Part shown: one piece after another, positions 1 through 12,920 of the stretch | How the letters are laid out: each line of letters starts with the position of its first letter | Numbering within the stretch: the first letter of the stretch is position 1 | Assembly (NCBI GenBank): GCA_012931725.1 | Contig: CM022944.1 | Coordinates: forward strand, 36,116,539 to 36,180,538 | Origin: Litsea cubeba | Lineage: Eukaryota; Streptophyta; Magnoliopsida; Laurales; Lauraceae | DNA length: 64,000 bases | Direction of reading: 5' to 3' | Notes under the pieces: model-generated | The model's input: the letters and a program-made list of their open reading frames with translations, nothing else | Database searches by the model: none | What the model was told of the DNA's origin: nothing | Program-made: the position numbers and the translations under genes

Positions 1-967
1 AACAGCCTCGATATACCCGGTTCGCTACCGTGGTCCCGCAGAGTATTATATGTATTTATTATATAAAAATTATTGATTCTCCTCACCTCGTGTGACTGAG
101 GTCAACGTCGTTGATTCTCCTCACCTCGTGTGACTGAGGTCAATGTCCCGATATGCTCTTATCACTTTTGTGAGAGAGGATTTAGCTTTGTGTGGTTGCC
201 ATCTTGTTAGTCCCCGAATCATTGGTACCTTTACATGATTTTATCGCATACGTATCTCTTTTAAATGATGCATTCTTCTTTTATGAAAATTCATTATTTA
301 TCTAGGTTTTACTATGTTTCTAAAGGCATCATTGTTTTGAATTATTGTTATATCTTTTCACCCACCTGCCAGACCGTCGTGTCTGACCCATTTATTTTGG
401 TACTCAGGTCCCGAGCTTATTGCCATTGAGGAAGAGCCGGAGGAGGCGGTCGGTGAACCGCAGCGAGTGATTGAGTGGCAAGCCGATGATGTCATGTAGA
501 CATTCGGCCTTGCCTTGAGAACGATACATTTTGGGAACTTATGATATCTTTATTTTGGGTTTCCTTTGGTTGTACGGTCTTTGTTGACCGTTATTTTGGG
601 GCATTAATCAACTGATATTTTGTAAATACATTTAAATTTACTTTTGGGGAAATATGCTTATGATCATTGCTCATTCTGATATCTTGTTATGTTAATCATA
701 AATCAGTCTTGTTTATGGAATTGAATAGTATTAATATGGTTTGCTACACGCTTCCGCAATCTTGAGCATATGTTTGATATGGTTATATGTGAGAGGATGT
801 GTAAAGATAATCCTCACCGCGGAACCCTGTGGGAAATCACGTGCAGGGACAAATGTTCTTTTAATTCCGTGTGTGGTTTAGCCAAAGAGATGCACGTGGC
901 GCGGCATCAACCCGTGTCCCGATCCCGGATTCCGATCCTCCCTTAATCTCGGTCCGGGGTCGCAACA
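1..967 (+). repeat. Element B 5' LTR, 3'-terminal 967 bases
   Basis: Collinear with 8031-8984 at a constant offset of 8030 until about position 930, where this copy carries about 14 extra bases. It ends in CA at 967, five bases before the tRNA primer binding site. The first six bases of the window do not match the 3' LTR at the corresponding place, so the extreme left edge may be a local variant or an assembly joint. The tandem 38-bp pair of the 3' LTR is repeated at about 71-146. Confidence 0.9.
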
Positions 968-971
968 GGAC

Positions 972-983
972 TGGTATCAGAGC
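972..983 (+). promoter_or_regulatory. Primer binding site of element B, tRNA-iMet
   Basis: TGGTATCAGAGC is the complement of the 3' end of plant initiator-methionine tRNA and lies four bases after the 5' LTR. It would prime minus-strand DNA synthesis. Confidence 0.93.
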
Positions 984-1119
984 GGGACATGTTTCAGGCA
1001 ATTAAAAGAAACTAGAAATCTTAAGTACGTGGTGAGGATTCGTTAGATAGAATCGTGTGAGCAATGTGTGACCACCCTGTACTTGATTTATATGTGTTAA
1101 CAATTTGTTTTGCAGCGTT

Positions 1120-4100
1120 ATGCCACCTCGCAAAAGAGCAGCAAACAGTAATCACGTTGCCAGTAACAGTGAGAATACAGGGCCTACTGCAGAGGAACCA
1201 CAAGACAACAACATGCAGAACCAATTCCAACAGATGATGCGGGCTATGATTGACCAACAACGCCAGGCAAATGAGAACCAGGCTAGGCTCCAAGCACAAG
1301 CATATGAGACACAGACCAGATTGCAAGAACAGATGCTTAAGAAAGACGAGGATCATGCTAGGGAGATAGCTCAAATGCAAGCACAGTTGTTGGGGATATT
1401 AGAAAGGAGACCGGAACCAATCCCAGTTGCACCACCTGGTCCGGTAAACATTAGAGGGAATGATTCTAATGTGTTGTATGAGCGGTTCAGGAAGAGAGGA
1501 CCGAAAGAATTTTTGGGGACTGAGGATCCAATGGCAGCAGATGATTGGCTTGAGCACACCGAAAACATATTTGAGATCTTCATATGTACGGGTGTAGAAC
1601 GAGTACAGCTTGCAGCCTCGATGTTCGCGGGTTTAGCAGATATTTGGTGGAAGACCATCAAGGCAGAATACAGGACAATGGCTGATGCAGAAGTTTGGGT
1701 TAACTTCAAGAGACAGTTTGGAGAGAAATATGTACCTGCACATGTCAAGAGACAAAAGGCAGCAGAATTTCAGCAACTTGTGCAAGGGAACATGACGGTC
1801 CTCGAATACCTTACCAAATTCTAGAGATTGTCAAGGTATGCTCCAGAGCTGATAGACACGGTTGAGAAGAAGATAACCAAGTTCCTTGAGGGACTTCACC
1901 CGATTATTGAGAGGGATGCTACCGGGGTTGTACCACCCGTTACCTTTGAAGAAGCTGTCAAGAGGGCATACAAATTTGAGAACTTCCACAACAAGATCGT
2001 CAAGAACCAAGGAAAGGGTCAAGGCCAGCAGCAGAACTATCAGCAAAGAAACAATCAGAAAAAAAGGCCAAGGCAGGAGCAGAATGCGCAGAATCCAGTG
2101 GTTTGTATCCACTGTGGGAAAAACCATGAGAGTGCCAATTGCCGTTTTATTACGGGAGCATGCTTTAGATGTGGCTCCATGAACCACCAAATGAAGGATT
2201 GTCCAAGGCTAGATAGACATAATAGGCAGCAGCAAGGAGCACAGCGTCAGGCACCACCTCAGAATGCGTTAGTGGTCCAGAATCAGGCAAGGCCACTACA
2301 ACAGCAGGCACCTCAGCAACAGTTTAGGCCACAGCAACAACAGGCCCGTCAGCAAGGGTAAAATCAGAACCAGAATCAACGTCCTCAGAATCAGAACAGG
2401 AATGCACAACAAGGCAGGCAACAGCAAGGACAGAACAGGCCACAACAGAGGGCACAACTTTATGCTGTCAATAGAGCGGATGCAGAGGCTGAAGGCAATG
2501 TAGTGGAAGTTACACTTCTCGTCTATGGGTTTGAGGCTAGGGTTTTGTTTGACCCTGGCTCTACTCACTCATTCCTATCTCCAAAATTTGCTAAGTTGAT
2601 TGATATGCATGCTAGAGAGTTGAGTTTCATTTTGACTGTGACTACCCCTTTAGGTGAGGAAGTTGTTTGTAGAACTTTTTACCTTAGTTGTCCAGTCATG
2701 ATAGGAGAAGTAGTATTACCGGCAGATCTCATTTTATTGGAGATGCAGGATTTTGATGTCATCCTAGGGATGGATTGGCTAGCAGGATACCATGCTACTA
2801 TGGATTGTTTCCATAAGACCTTAACTTTTAAGTTAGAGGAGACCCAAGCAGGGGTGTTGTTTCAGGGAGAGAGGAGTAATTCTGGTGCAGGGTTTATTTC
2901 AGCGTTGAAGGCTGATAGACTTCTAAAAAGTGGTTGTGAGGGTTATTTGGCGTTTATCACGAAGGATAAACGGTCCCAAGGGGTGGAGGAGATCCCGATT
3001 GTTTGTGAATTTCCGGATGTTTTCCCGGAGGAGATACCAGGATTGCCACCCATTAGAGAGATAGACTTCACTATTGAGTTGTTACCGGGGACCGCTCCGA
3101 TATCTATCGCACCCTACAGAATGGCCCCGGCAGAATTGGGAGATTTGAAAATGTAATTGCAAGAACTTTTAGACAAAGGTTTCGTGAGACCTAGTGTGTC
3201 ACCGTGGGGAGCACCAGTTTTGTTTGTGAAGAAGAAGGATAGTTCCATGAGAATGTGTATTGACTATAGAAGATTGAACCAAGTGACCATCAAAAACAAA
3301 TATCCATTGCCAAGGATAGATGAATTGTTTGATCAGTTGCAAGGAGCTGCTTACTTTTCTAAGATTGATTTGAGGTTAGGCTACCATCAGTTGAGAGTTA
3401 GAGATTCAGATGTACCAAAAACAGCATTTCGGACAAGATATGGACACTATGAGTTTCTAGTGATGCCGTTTGGTTTGACTAATGCACCGGTAGTTTTAAT
3501 GGCATTGATGAACAAAATATTTGCGGAGTATTTGGATCAGTTTACAGTGGTGTTTATTGATGATATTTTAGTGTATTCCAAGACCAAAGAAGAGCACGAA
3601 GAACATTTGAGGATAGCACTCCAGCTTTTGAGAGAGAATCAGTTGTTTGCAAAACTTAGTAAGTGTGAATTTTGGTTGGACCAAGTCACATTTTTGGGTC
3701 ATATCATCTCCAAAGAAGGATTATCAGTGGACCCGTCCAAGATTGAGGCAGTCATGAATTGGGACAGACCGAAAAATGCATCGGAGATCAGGAGTTTTCT
3801 TGGATTGGCATGATATTTTCGGAGGTTTGTGCAAGGATTTTCGTCGATTGCGTCACCTTTGACGAAGTTAACAAGGAAGAATGCACCATATGTTTGGACG
3901 GACAAGTGTGAGGCTAGTTTCCAAGAGCTGAAGAAGAGATTGACTACAGCTCCAGTCCTCACTTTGCCATCTGGGAGCAGCGGTTTCACCATTTTTACCG
4001 ATGCCTCCAATGTTGGACTTGGATGCGTGTTAATGCAAGATGGGAAAGTAGTTGCATATGGATCCCGGCAGTTGAAGGATCATGAAAAGAACTATGCAAC

Positions 4101-5919
4101 ACATGATCTCGAGTTGGCCGCAGTTGTTTTAGCTTTGAAGGTGTGGAGACACTACCTCTATGGAGAGAAGTTTGAGGTTCACTCCGATCACCGTAGTCTA
4201 CAGTACTTGTTTTCTCAGAAGGAGTTGAACATGAGGCAGAGGAGATGGATGGAATATATTAAAGATTATGATTTTCCAATCAAGTATCACCTGGGGAAAG
4301 CGAATGTAGTTGCAGATGCCTTGAGCAGAAAGTCAGTGAGCATAGCGAGTCTTCGGGGAACTTATGCTGTACAACAGTTAGAGGAGATGAGAGTAGATTT
4401 TCAGCCACTAAGAGAGGGTGTCATGTTGGCAAATATGTCAGTGTCAGAACCTTCGTTCATTCAGAAGATCAAAGAGAATCAATTACAAGACCCAGAGTTG
4501 GCTAAGATTTCAGAACATATAGCAGATCGCCCGGATTTTCGTGTTGTAGATGGAGTTTTGTACTACCGAGACCGCCTGTGTGTGCCTAACTTGGAGGACT
4601 TGAGGAATGATATCATGTCTGAGGCTCACAATACCAAGTATTCCATACACCCGGGCAGTATGAAAATGTACCAGAATTTGAAGGGCAGATTTTGGTGGAA
4701 TAACATGAAGAGAGAGAGAGCAGCTTTCGTCTCTCGTTGTATGATATGTCAGTTGATCAAGGCGGAACACCAGAAGCCTCCAGGGTTACTACGGCCATTA
4801 GAAATTCCGGAGTGGAAATGGGAGCACATTACTATGGATTTCATCTCGGGGTTACCGAAGACTAGCAAGGGCAATGATGCTATTTGGGTCATAGTGGACC
4901 ATCTCACCAAGTCAGCTCATTTCCTACCGATGAAAACTGGGAAGAAAATGCATATGTTACCTTTGGCACAGTTCTTTGTCACAGAGATTGTCAGTCATCA
5001 TGGACAGCCAGTTTCCATCACATCCGATAGAGACAGCAGATTTGTCTCAAGATTTTGGAAAACATTGCTTGAGTCTATGGGTACGAAGTTACAGTTCAGC
5101 ACAGCCTATCACCCACAGACCGATGGTCAGTCGGAGAGGACAATTCAGACACTTGAGGATATGCTTCGAGCTTGTGTATTAGATTTCAAGACTTAGTGGG
5201 ATGAAGCCTTACCGTTGTGTGAGTTCGCTTACAACAATAGTTTTCACTCGAGTATCGGTATGGCACCTTTTGAGGCTTTGTATGGCAGAAGATGTAGAAC
5301 ACCTGTTGGTTGGGAAGAAGTTGGTACTCGCAGTTTCCATGGACCGACCATTGTTAGTGAGACAAGTGACAAGGTCAAGTTGATCCAAGAATGTCTGAAA
5401 GTGGCTCATAGTAGACAGAAGAGTTATGCAGACTCTCACAGAAGGGATTTACAGTTCAAAGAAGGAGATAAGGTTTTCTTGAAAGTGTCACCTACTCGTG
5501 GAACTTTGAGGTTTGGACAGAAGGGCAAATTGTCTAGGAGGTACATTGGACCGTATGACATTGTGAGTAGGATTGGTGATGTGGCTTACAGGTTAGCCTT
5601 ACCACCTGAGCTCTCCGGCGTACACAATGTTTTCCATGTGTCTATGTTGAAGAAGTACGTTCCCGACAGACAACACATACTCCGTTATGAGCCGTTGGAA
5701 ATTCGAGAAGATGCGACCTATGTTGAGAAGCCTAAGCAGATCATTGACACCAAGGAACAAGAATTAAGAACTCGGACTATTCAGTGGATCAAGGTACTTT
5801 AGGAGAATCATGGACTGGAAGAAGCAACATGGGAATTACGGGATCAAGTTCAGAAGAAGTACCCACATTTCCTACCGGAGGTGAGTTTTAATTTCCATTT
5901 GGAGGACCAAATGTCCTAA
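1120..5919 (+). pseudogene. Element B gag-pol polyprotein, six in-frame stops
   Basis: One reading frame runs from ATG 1120 to the stop at 5917-5919, interrupted by stops at 1822 (TAG), 2359 (TAA), 3154 (TAA), 3811 (TGA), 5194 (TAG) and 5800 (TAG), with no frameshift. Domains in order: Q-rich gag with two zinc knuckles (CIHCGKNH at about 2104 and CFRCGSMNH at about 2161), aspartic protease (FDPGSTHSF near 2545), RT with FIDD near 3553, RNase H (FTDASN near 3995), integrase with an HHCC-type region near 4650-4760 and DDE core (D in TMDF near 4830, D near 5026, E in QSER near 5134). The end has a chromodomain-like EEATWE motif near 5820. The product would make virus-like particles and integrate cDNA. 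This copy cannot make a full polyprotein without readthrough at six codons. Confidence 0.9.
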
Positions 5920-5930
5920 GGGGTGGAGGA
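5918..5930 (+). promoter_or_regulatory. Polypurine tract of element B
   Basis: Purine-rich AAGGGGTGGAGGA directly abuts the 3' LTR start TGTAAGACCC. It would prime plus-strand synthesis and overlaps the last bases of the gag-pol stop codon. Confidence 0.85.
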
Positions 5931-7149
5931 TGTAAGACCCCGACCCGAGAGACCTCGTTTCGAGTTGATTAAGTTGTGTTTTAGTTTTGAGTATGTTTAG
6001 TGGTTTTGATTAAGTCTGGGATTAGAATAGCTTTTATAATAGCTTTGGGGAATTTGGAGAGCCTTTTTACTTGTGGGACCCTTTGGGGGTTCTTGTTACG
6101 AATTGTGTGAGATTGGGGGTTTACCGATGATTTCCAAAAATCGTGTTTTTAACCTCGTTGGACTTATCTTGCTAATCCCTACAACTTTCATGTTGACATC
6201 GTTTCCATTCGAGGACCCTAAACCCGACTTTTCGTAATTGAGGGCAAAATGGTCTTTTTACCCAAAATCTGGACACCGATTTCAATATCACCAAAATGTA
6301 CAAAATATATACTTTTTAGAAACTAGAAATTTTGCCGATCAACTTTGTCTTCTTCGTCGAATTTGTTTGAACCCCCGAAAACCATGTTTTGATCCCGAGA
6401 AGTCTTTTAAGTTGTGGGCCCCATCCTCACTTACTATATATAGAAAGCTTCTTCTTCATTTTTCCCATTTCTGGCAAAAACCCTAGAGGAGAAGAGAAAT
6501 CCCAGCCCTAAGGGTTTTCCCTTACCCTTTTTCTTGCTTCTTCATCTTCAATCCCCCACTAAGCTAGTGCTAATGGAAAATTAGAGGCTACAATCTTTTT
6601 TCTCATCTCAAGGGCTTCATCTTGACACCATTTTTGAAGAAAACCGCACATTCCAAGACTTCCTTTGGACAACACCTTGCTTTTTGAAGAACTTCCTTGT
6701 AAGTAATCTTCCTAAAAGTTTTATAATCCTGTTTGTTTAGCGCTAGGGAAACTCCATTTCATATATTGGAAGATTTCATTTTGTTTTACTTGGATTTTGA
6801 TAATCTAGGGTTTGGATTTGGGGGTTTTGTGTATAGGTGTTTGATTGTGGGCTTAAAAGGTGATTAGAGCTCAATTTGATTTGCATTGGACATAAGGCAA
6901 GTGGATGAAATGATTCTCATGTGTTTTATCATGTTTTACGCAAAATCTTGATTTGTCTTCATTAATAGTTTGAATGGTTTATCATGTTTGATAGTTTAGT
7001 ATTATTGATTTTGAATGATGATTTGATGAGATAAGGAGGTCAAGGAATAGCCCAATTATTCATGAAGTTATGTTTGGAAGAAAGGGAAAGAAAGGAAATG
7101 GATAGGAGTTGGACAAGAGAAGAATTCAACCAAATGGGTTGAGATTCGT

Positions 7150-7313
7150 TGCAGGACCGATCGATCGCCCATCAGGTCCGATCGATCGGACTGTAAATAA
7201 CTGAGAGTGTTTTCAGGACCGATCGATCGCCCATCAGGTCCGACCGATCGGACTGTAAATAACTGGGAACGATTTAGGACCGATCGATCGGCCAATGAGT
7301 CCGATCGATCGGA
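7150..7313. repeat. Paired GATCGATC palindromes, three 61-62-bp units
   Basis: Three tandem units each hold two copies of CGATCGATCG: 7158 and 7179, 7220 and 7241 (the second with one mismatch), 7281 and 7302. The spacing within a pair is 21 bp every time and the unit period is 61-62 bp. The right member extends to the perfect 16-bp palindrome GTCCGATCGATCGGAC. It is non-coding sequence inside the element B LTR, about 720 bp downstream of the candidate TATA box. Confidence 0.9.
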
Positions 7314-8100
7314 CTGAAATGAGATGAACTGTAAAATAAAAGAATTGAGGGACTATTCTCCAAATTCATTTCAAGCCCATACTCAAGTCCAATTCAACTC
7401 TATCCCTTCTCTTCTTATTTGAAGACATTGAACCTGTAATGATGCCTTTAAAACCATGAAAGATTTGGGTAAATTGTAATGGGTTGTAGTGGGGAGGTAT
7501 TGTTTGGAGCCCCATTGTTATTTAAGGACTTGTGAAGTATTGCGTGAAGTCCGAAGGAAAGGGGAAACTTATCATGGAGATTCTATGAGATTTTATAGAT
7601 TGACCAATGTGTATAAGGACCCGGAATGTCCCTAACTCTTAAAGAGTACCAAAAATTACATCATGATCGACATACGGGACCCTATTCACACTGATTCAAT
7701 TCTAGAGACCCTATTGTTAGCCTGTAAAGGTATTGGAAACTATTTGTATTTGATTTTCAACCAATCCCCTATTTTGGGATTTCAACCTGTGATTTGTGAG
7801 TACTCTTGAACCGAGAACATTGTGTTACCATATTGTTAATTTGTTTAGACCCGTCCCGACTTTTATACGTTTTGTACCTATGGGTTCCCGCCCCGTTATG
7901 TGTATTTATTTTGCTTTGATTTTCGCATGTTACCTATGAGTCGGCACCACTAAGCTTGGATAACCTTATCGGTTTGATCCACCGGTTTGGATATCCCCCT
8001 TCAGTTATACCCGCTGCAGCATGGTTCCCGCCTCACCTCGATATACCCGGTTCGCTATCGTGGTCCCGCAGAGTATTATATGTATTTATTATATAAAAAT

Positions 8101-8176
8101 CGTTGATTCTCCTCACCTCGTGTGACTGAGGTCAACGTCGTTGATTCTCCTCACCTCATGTGACTGAGGTCAATGT
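8101..8176. repeat. 38-bp tandem pair in element B LTR
   Basis: Two direct copies of a 38-bp unit starting CGTTGATTCTCCTCACCTCG. Each unit has CCTCA and TGAGG arms that could form a short hairpin. The same pair is at about 71-146 in the 5' LTR. Confidence 0.85.
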
Positions 8177-8984
8177 CCCGATATGCTCTTATCAATTTTG
8201 TGAGATAGGATTTAGCTTTGTGTGGTTGCCATCTTGTTAGTCCCCGAATCATTGGTACCTTTACATGATTTTATCGCATACGTATCTCTTTTAAATGATG
8301 CATTCTTCTTTTATGAAAACTCATTATTTATCTAGGTTTTACTATGTTTCTAAAGGCATCATTGTTTTGAATTATTGTTATATCTTTTCACCCACCTGCC
8401 AGACCGTCGTGTCTGACCCATTTATTTTGGTACTCAGGTCCCGAGCTTATTGCCATTGGGGAAGAGCCGGAGGAGGCGGTCGGTGAACCGCAGCGAGTGA
8501 TTGAGTGGCAAGCCGATGATGTCATGTAGACATTCGGCCTTGCCTTGAGAACGATACATTTTGGGAACTTATGATATCTTTATTTTGGGTTTTCTTTGGT
8601 TGTACGGTCTTTGTTGACCGTTATTTTGGGGCATTAATCAACTGATATTTTGTAAATACACTTAAATTTACTTTTGGGGAAATATGCTTATGATCATTGC
8701 TCATTCTGATATCTTGTTATGTTAATCATAAATCAGTCTTGTTTATGGAATTGAATAGTATTAATATGGTTTGCTACACGCTTCCGCAATCTTGAGAATA
8801 TGTTTGATATGGTTATATGTGAGAGGATGTGTAAAGATAATCCTCACCGCGGAACCCTGTGGGAAATCACGTGCACGGACAAATGTTCTTTTAATTCCGT
8901 GTGCGGTTTAGCCAAAGAGATGCACGTGGTGCGGCATCACCCCCGTGTCCCGATCCCGGATTCGGATCCTCCGGGGTCGCGACG

Positions 8985-11900
8985 AGGACCTTGAAGGAGT
9001 CCAGCTCCCTCATAACGATCCACTGCTCCTTACGTTGAAGCTGCAGGACTTCATAGTGAAGAGGGTCCTCGTCGATTCTGGCAGTTCGTCTGAAATCCTC
9101 TATTTCGGCTGTTTCAAAAAGATGGGACTCTCGGAAGCAGACTTGCAAGAGACTCGTACGCCTTTGATTGGATTCAGCGCCAAGCCGGTATACCCCAAAG
9201 GGAAGGTCACTCTGGAAACCCGGGTGGGCGGAGCCTCCGTTATGACCGACTTCCTCGCGGTAGACACCCCCTCTCCCTACAATGCTATTATGGGTAGAAC
9301 TTGGCTCCATAATATCGAGGCGATTCCCTCCACTCTTCACCAAAAGCTTAAGTTCTTGCTGAAGAACAAAGATGGCAAGTTGGATGTGATCACTGTGGAA
9401 GGAAACTAACAGATGGCCAGGCAATGCATGATGGCCGTAGTTCCTGGAGAAAAGGATTCGGGGCAGGTGCATATGGCAAAACTTGAAAAGGAGCTGGACG
9501 AGATCGGTAGAAGCCCAGAAAAGAAGAGCGTCGAAGATCTAGCCAAGATCAGGATCAATCCGCTCGACCTGGACAGGTTCTTCCTGCTTGGCAGCCAGCT
9601 TGCGGATCCCGAAAGGTCTGAGCTTTCTAAACTCTTGATGCGAAATAGAGATGTCTTCGCCTGAACTCCGAGCGAAATGCCCGGTATCGACCCCGAGGTC
9701 AGGCGTCACAAACTGAACGTGGATCCTAAACACAAGCACGTGATGCAAAAAGCCCACAGATCAGGTTTGCCACAAACAGAAACCGTGGCCGAGGAGGTCG
9801 ACAGATTGCTTGAAGCTGAAGCAATCAGAGAGGTCCAATACCCAGTCTGGTTAGCCAACATGGTGGTTGTCAGGAAGAAAACCGATATGTGGAGAGTGTT
9901 CGTTGATTTCACCGACCTCAATAAAGCTTGCCCGAAGGACAGCTTCCCACTTCTGAAGATTGATCAGATGATCAACGCCACCGCTGGCCACGATAGGATG
10001 AGTTTCCTCAATGCTTATCGAGGTTACCACCAGATCCCAATGTATGAGCCAGACGAGGAGAAAACTGCATTCATAACGCCCCGAGGCACTTATTGTTACA
10101 AAGTAATGCCTTTTGGATTGAAGAACGCGGGGGCAACCTACCGGCAGCTCATCACAAAGATGTTCCAGGCTCAGCTCGGCAGGACTGTCGAAGTGTATAT
10201 TGATGACATGGTCGTCAAGTCTAAGCAGTCTTATGATCATCTAGCAGACTTGGCTCAAGTTTTCGACATACTCAGGGAGTTCAATCTTAAGTTGAACGCG
10301 TCCAAATGCACCTTCGGCGTCGGTTCCGGCAAATTCCTCGGAAGCTTAGTTATACGGAGAGGAATAGAGGCCAATCCAGACTAGATCACGGCGATCCTGG
10401 AAGTCCAGAGCCCAACAACCACAAAGGAAGTTTGAAAGCTGACCAGCATGGCCGCTGCACTCAATCGATTCATCAGCAGATCATCAGATAAGTACAGGCC
10501 TTTCTTTCAGCTTTTAAGAGAAAACCTAAATTTTCAATGGACCCCTGAGTGCGACCAAGTAATGCAGGCACTCAAAACCTATCTCTCTTCGCCACCCTTG
10601 CTCTCTACTCCAACCCGAGGGGAGACGTTGTACTTGTATCTAGCGGTCTCGGATCATGCGGTGAGCTCTGTCCTCGTCAAAAAGGAAGATAAGCTACAAA
10701 AGTCGATCTATTACATGAGCAACATCCTTCTTGACGCCGAGACCAGATACCTCCTGCTTGAGAAGCTCGCGTTGGCACTCGTCAGTGCCTCTCGCAAGCT
10801 CTCTCATTACTTCCAGTCTCACACCATTGTGGTTGTTACAGAGCACCCACTCAGGTCTATTTTCAAAAAAGTTGACTTTTCAGGTAGAATCTCCAAGTGG
10901 GCGGTCGAACCGGGACGATATGATATCCAATATCAGCCCAGGACTGCGATCAAGGCTCAGATTTTGGAAGATTTCGTTGTTGAGTTCGTCTCTCCGAGCT
11001 CGGCATCAACCCAGCCTGGCACCGAACTGGGGTGCAGAGGAGGTCGATGAACTATCTCGGAGCCAAGCCCTTGACTTGGCACTAAAAGTCTTCGTCGACG
11101 GCTCATCTTCTTCCAAGAGAGCTGGCGCCAGCGTAGTCCTCCAATAGCCAGAAGGACTGTCATAGAACAAGCTCTGACCCTAGACTTCAAAACAACAAAT
11201 AACGAAGCCGAGTACAAAGCCCTAATAGCGGGACTAAATAGTGCCAAAATCCTCGGAGCCCAACAATTGGTGGTTTTCAGTGACTCATAATTGGTGACAA
11301 GTCAACTAACTGGGGACTACCAAGCCCGGGACGACAGGATGGCGACCTATCTAGCCCTCGCAAAGAAACTCCTCACTCAGTTCCAGATAGCCGAAGTCAG
11401 GCAGATCACCAGGGATACTAACTCGCATGCTGATGCCCTTACAAACCTGGCCTCCGCTATCGAAGCAGGAAAGAAAAGAACTGTTGAGATTGGGTCGATG
11501 CCGAGATCAAGCTTAGAGCTCCATCCATCTCGGCAGATATTATGCCTTGATCTCGGCCTGAGCCGGATGGACCCAATCACTTCCTACCTTAAAGATGATT
11601 AGCTCCCCGAAAATAAAAATGAGGCTCACTGGATCAGGCTCAAAGCAGCTCGATTCTGGCTGTCTCCCGAAGGCAAGCTCTATAGAAAATCTTTCACCAG
11701 CCCCTACCTCCAATGTGTTCATCCGAGCAAGGTTGACGATTTTCTATATGAGATTCACGAAGGGATTTGTGGAAGCCATATCGGAGGACGGTCACTAGCA
11801 TACCGAGCTATCAGCCAGGGTTACTGGTAGCCATACATGTAGAAGGACGCGTAGCTATACGCCAGGAAGTGCCAGAAGTTCTCCCATTCCCTTCATCAGC

Positions 11901-12793
11901 CGGCGCAGGACTTGAGCCCCCTCTCCAGCCCGTGGCCCTTTGCCCAATGGGGGCTGGACATCATGGGACCTCTCCATCGGGCTTCAGGGAACAAGAGATG
12001 GTTGATAGTTGCTACTGATTATTTCACCAAGTGGATAGAAGCAGAACCGCTGTCCTCCATTCCCCAAAAGGGATTCAAAGAATTTTGTATGGAAGAATAT
12101 CATTACAAGGTTTGGCATCCCTAGAACTTTGATTTCAGACAACGGAACTCGGTTCGGCTCCAATCTTTTCAGAAGCTTGTCAAAAGCATGGCATCAGAAA
12201 CCGCTAATCCACCCCGGCGTACCTGCAGAGCAATGGTCAGGCCGAGATTTCTAACAAAGTATTGTTTGATGGACTGAAAAAGCAACTTGACCGGGCAAAA
12301 GGAAGATGGGTACAGGAGCTCCCTAGCGTTCTATGGGCGTACAGGACGACCCCGAGGCGTTCCACTTCGGCAACACCATTCTCTCTAGCCTATGGGATAG
12401 AAGTGGTCATTCCCCTTGAGATTGGCCTCCCAACCCTGAGATCAAAACTTGCCGATCAAGGCCGAAACGAGATAAGCCTAGCCATGGAACTAGAATTGGC
12501 CGATAAAGCGCAGAGAAGTAGCGGCCATACGATTGACCGACTACCAGCAACGGCTAGCCAACGGATACAACGAGAGAGTCAGGGAGAGAAGGTTCTCGGT
12601 AGGAGAACTGGTCCTGAAGAAGACACTCCCGGCTGATAGGAATCCAAACGAAGGCAAAGTAGCTCCAAACTGGCATTACCCATTCAGGGTAATCTCAGTA
12701 GCATGACAATCTTCATACAAACTCGAGGACATGGATGTCTGGCGGTTATTGCGACCGTGGAATGCAACCCACCTCAAGAAGTTCTTTTTCTAG
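8985..12793 (+). pseudogene. Element A pol (protease, RT, RNase H, aRNH, integrase), degenerate
   Basis: Starts mid-frame at DEDLEGV right after the B LTR. The protease has VDSGSSSEIL near 9070. RT carries VYIDDMVVKS near 10195 and MPFGLKNAGATY near 10110. A classical RNase H region spans about 10540-11000. A second, archaeal-type RNase H follows (VFVDGSSSS near 11090, NNEAEYKALI near 11200, HADALTNLAS near 11430). The integrase core is near 11940-12400 (LDIMGP, ATDYFTKW). Frame 8985-11050 is one frame broken by stops at 9407, 9662, 10382 and 11048 among others; after that frameshifts are frequent. It is clearly older than B or D. The C-terminus HLKKFF ends at a TAG at 12791-12793. Confidence 0.85.
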
Positions 12794-12920
12794 AATTGTA
12801 ATCAAAGTTTCATGATCAATAAAAGTGGCCTTCACCCTGTCATTAATTTGCGCCATCAAGTTGCGGAACTCGGCAACAGCAAAAACCACTGAGACTGACC
12901 TCGGGATCATACACACAGGC
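12794..12920. other. Element A 3' non-coding start and first part of 58-bp repeat
   Basis: Short AT-rich sequence after the pol stop, then a partial unit of the 58-bp repeat (ctgacctcgggatcatac) that breaks off at the solo LTR and resumes at 15849. Confidence 0.6.

Larger units (their letters stand above)
1..8984 (+). mobile_element. Element B: Tekay/Del-like Ty3/gypsy chromovirus
   Basis: A long-LTR gypsy retrotransposon read on the + strand. The order is partial 5' LTR (1-967), primer binding site (972-983), gag-pol frame (1120-5919), polypurine tract, and 3' LTR (5931-8984). The domain order gag, protease, RT, RNase H, integrase and a C-terminal chromodomain-like stretch places it with plant chromoviruses of the Tekay/Del type. 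The overlapping 967 bases of the two LTRs differ at roughly a dozen to fifteen positions by eye, so insertion looks fairly recent. It lies inside the protease region of element A, whose reading frame resumes right after the LTR at about 8985. The left target-site copy is outside the window, so no TSD can be confirmed. Confidence 0.9.
5931..8984 (+). repeat. Element B 3' LTR, about 3.05 kb
   Basis: Starts TGTAAGACCCCGACCC after the polypurine tract and ends at about 8984, where the last base is G instead of the A seen in the 5' copy. A TATATATA candidate core promoter lies at 6435-6442, followed by CT-rich leader sequence. The LTR holds the palindrome cluster 7158-7311 and a 38-bp tandem pair at 8101-8176. 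The start, and the landmark AGTCGGCACCACTAAGC about 2 kb in, are shared with the solo LTR C at a similar distance from its start, so B and C are related LTR families. Confidence 0.9.

Noticed and set aside
1105..1119. Upstream start of B gag at 1105, and of D at 18281
   Set aside because: Both are TTG codons; the first ATG codons are at 1120 and 18293.
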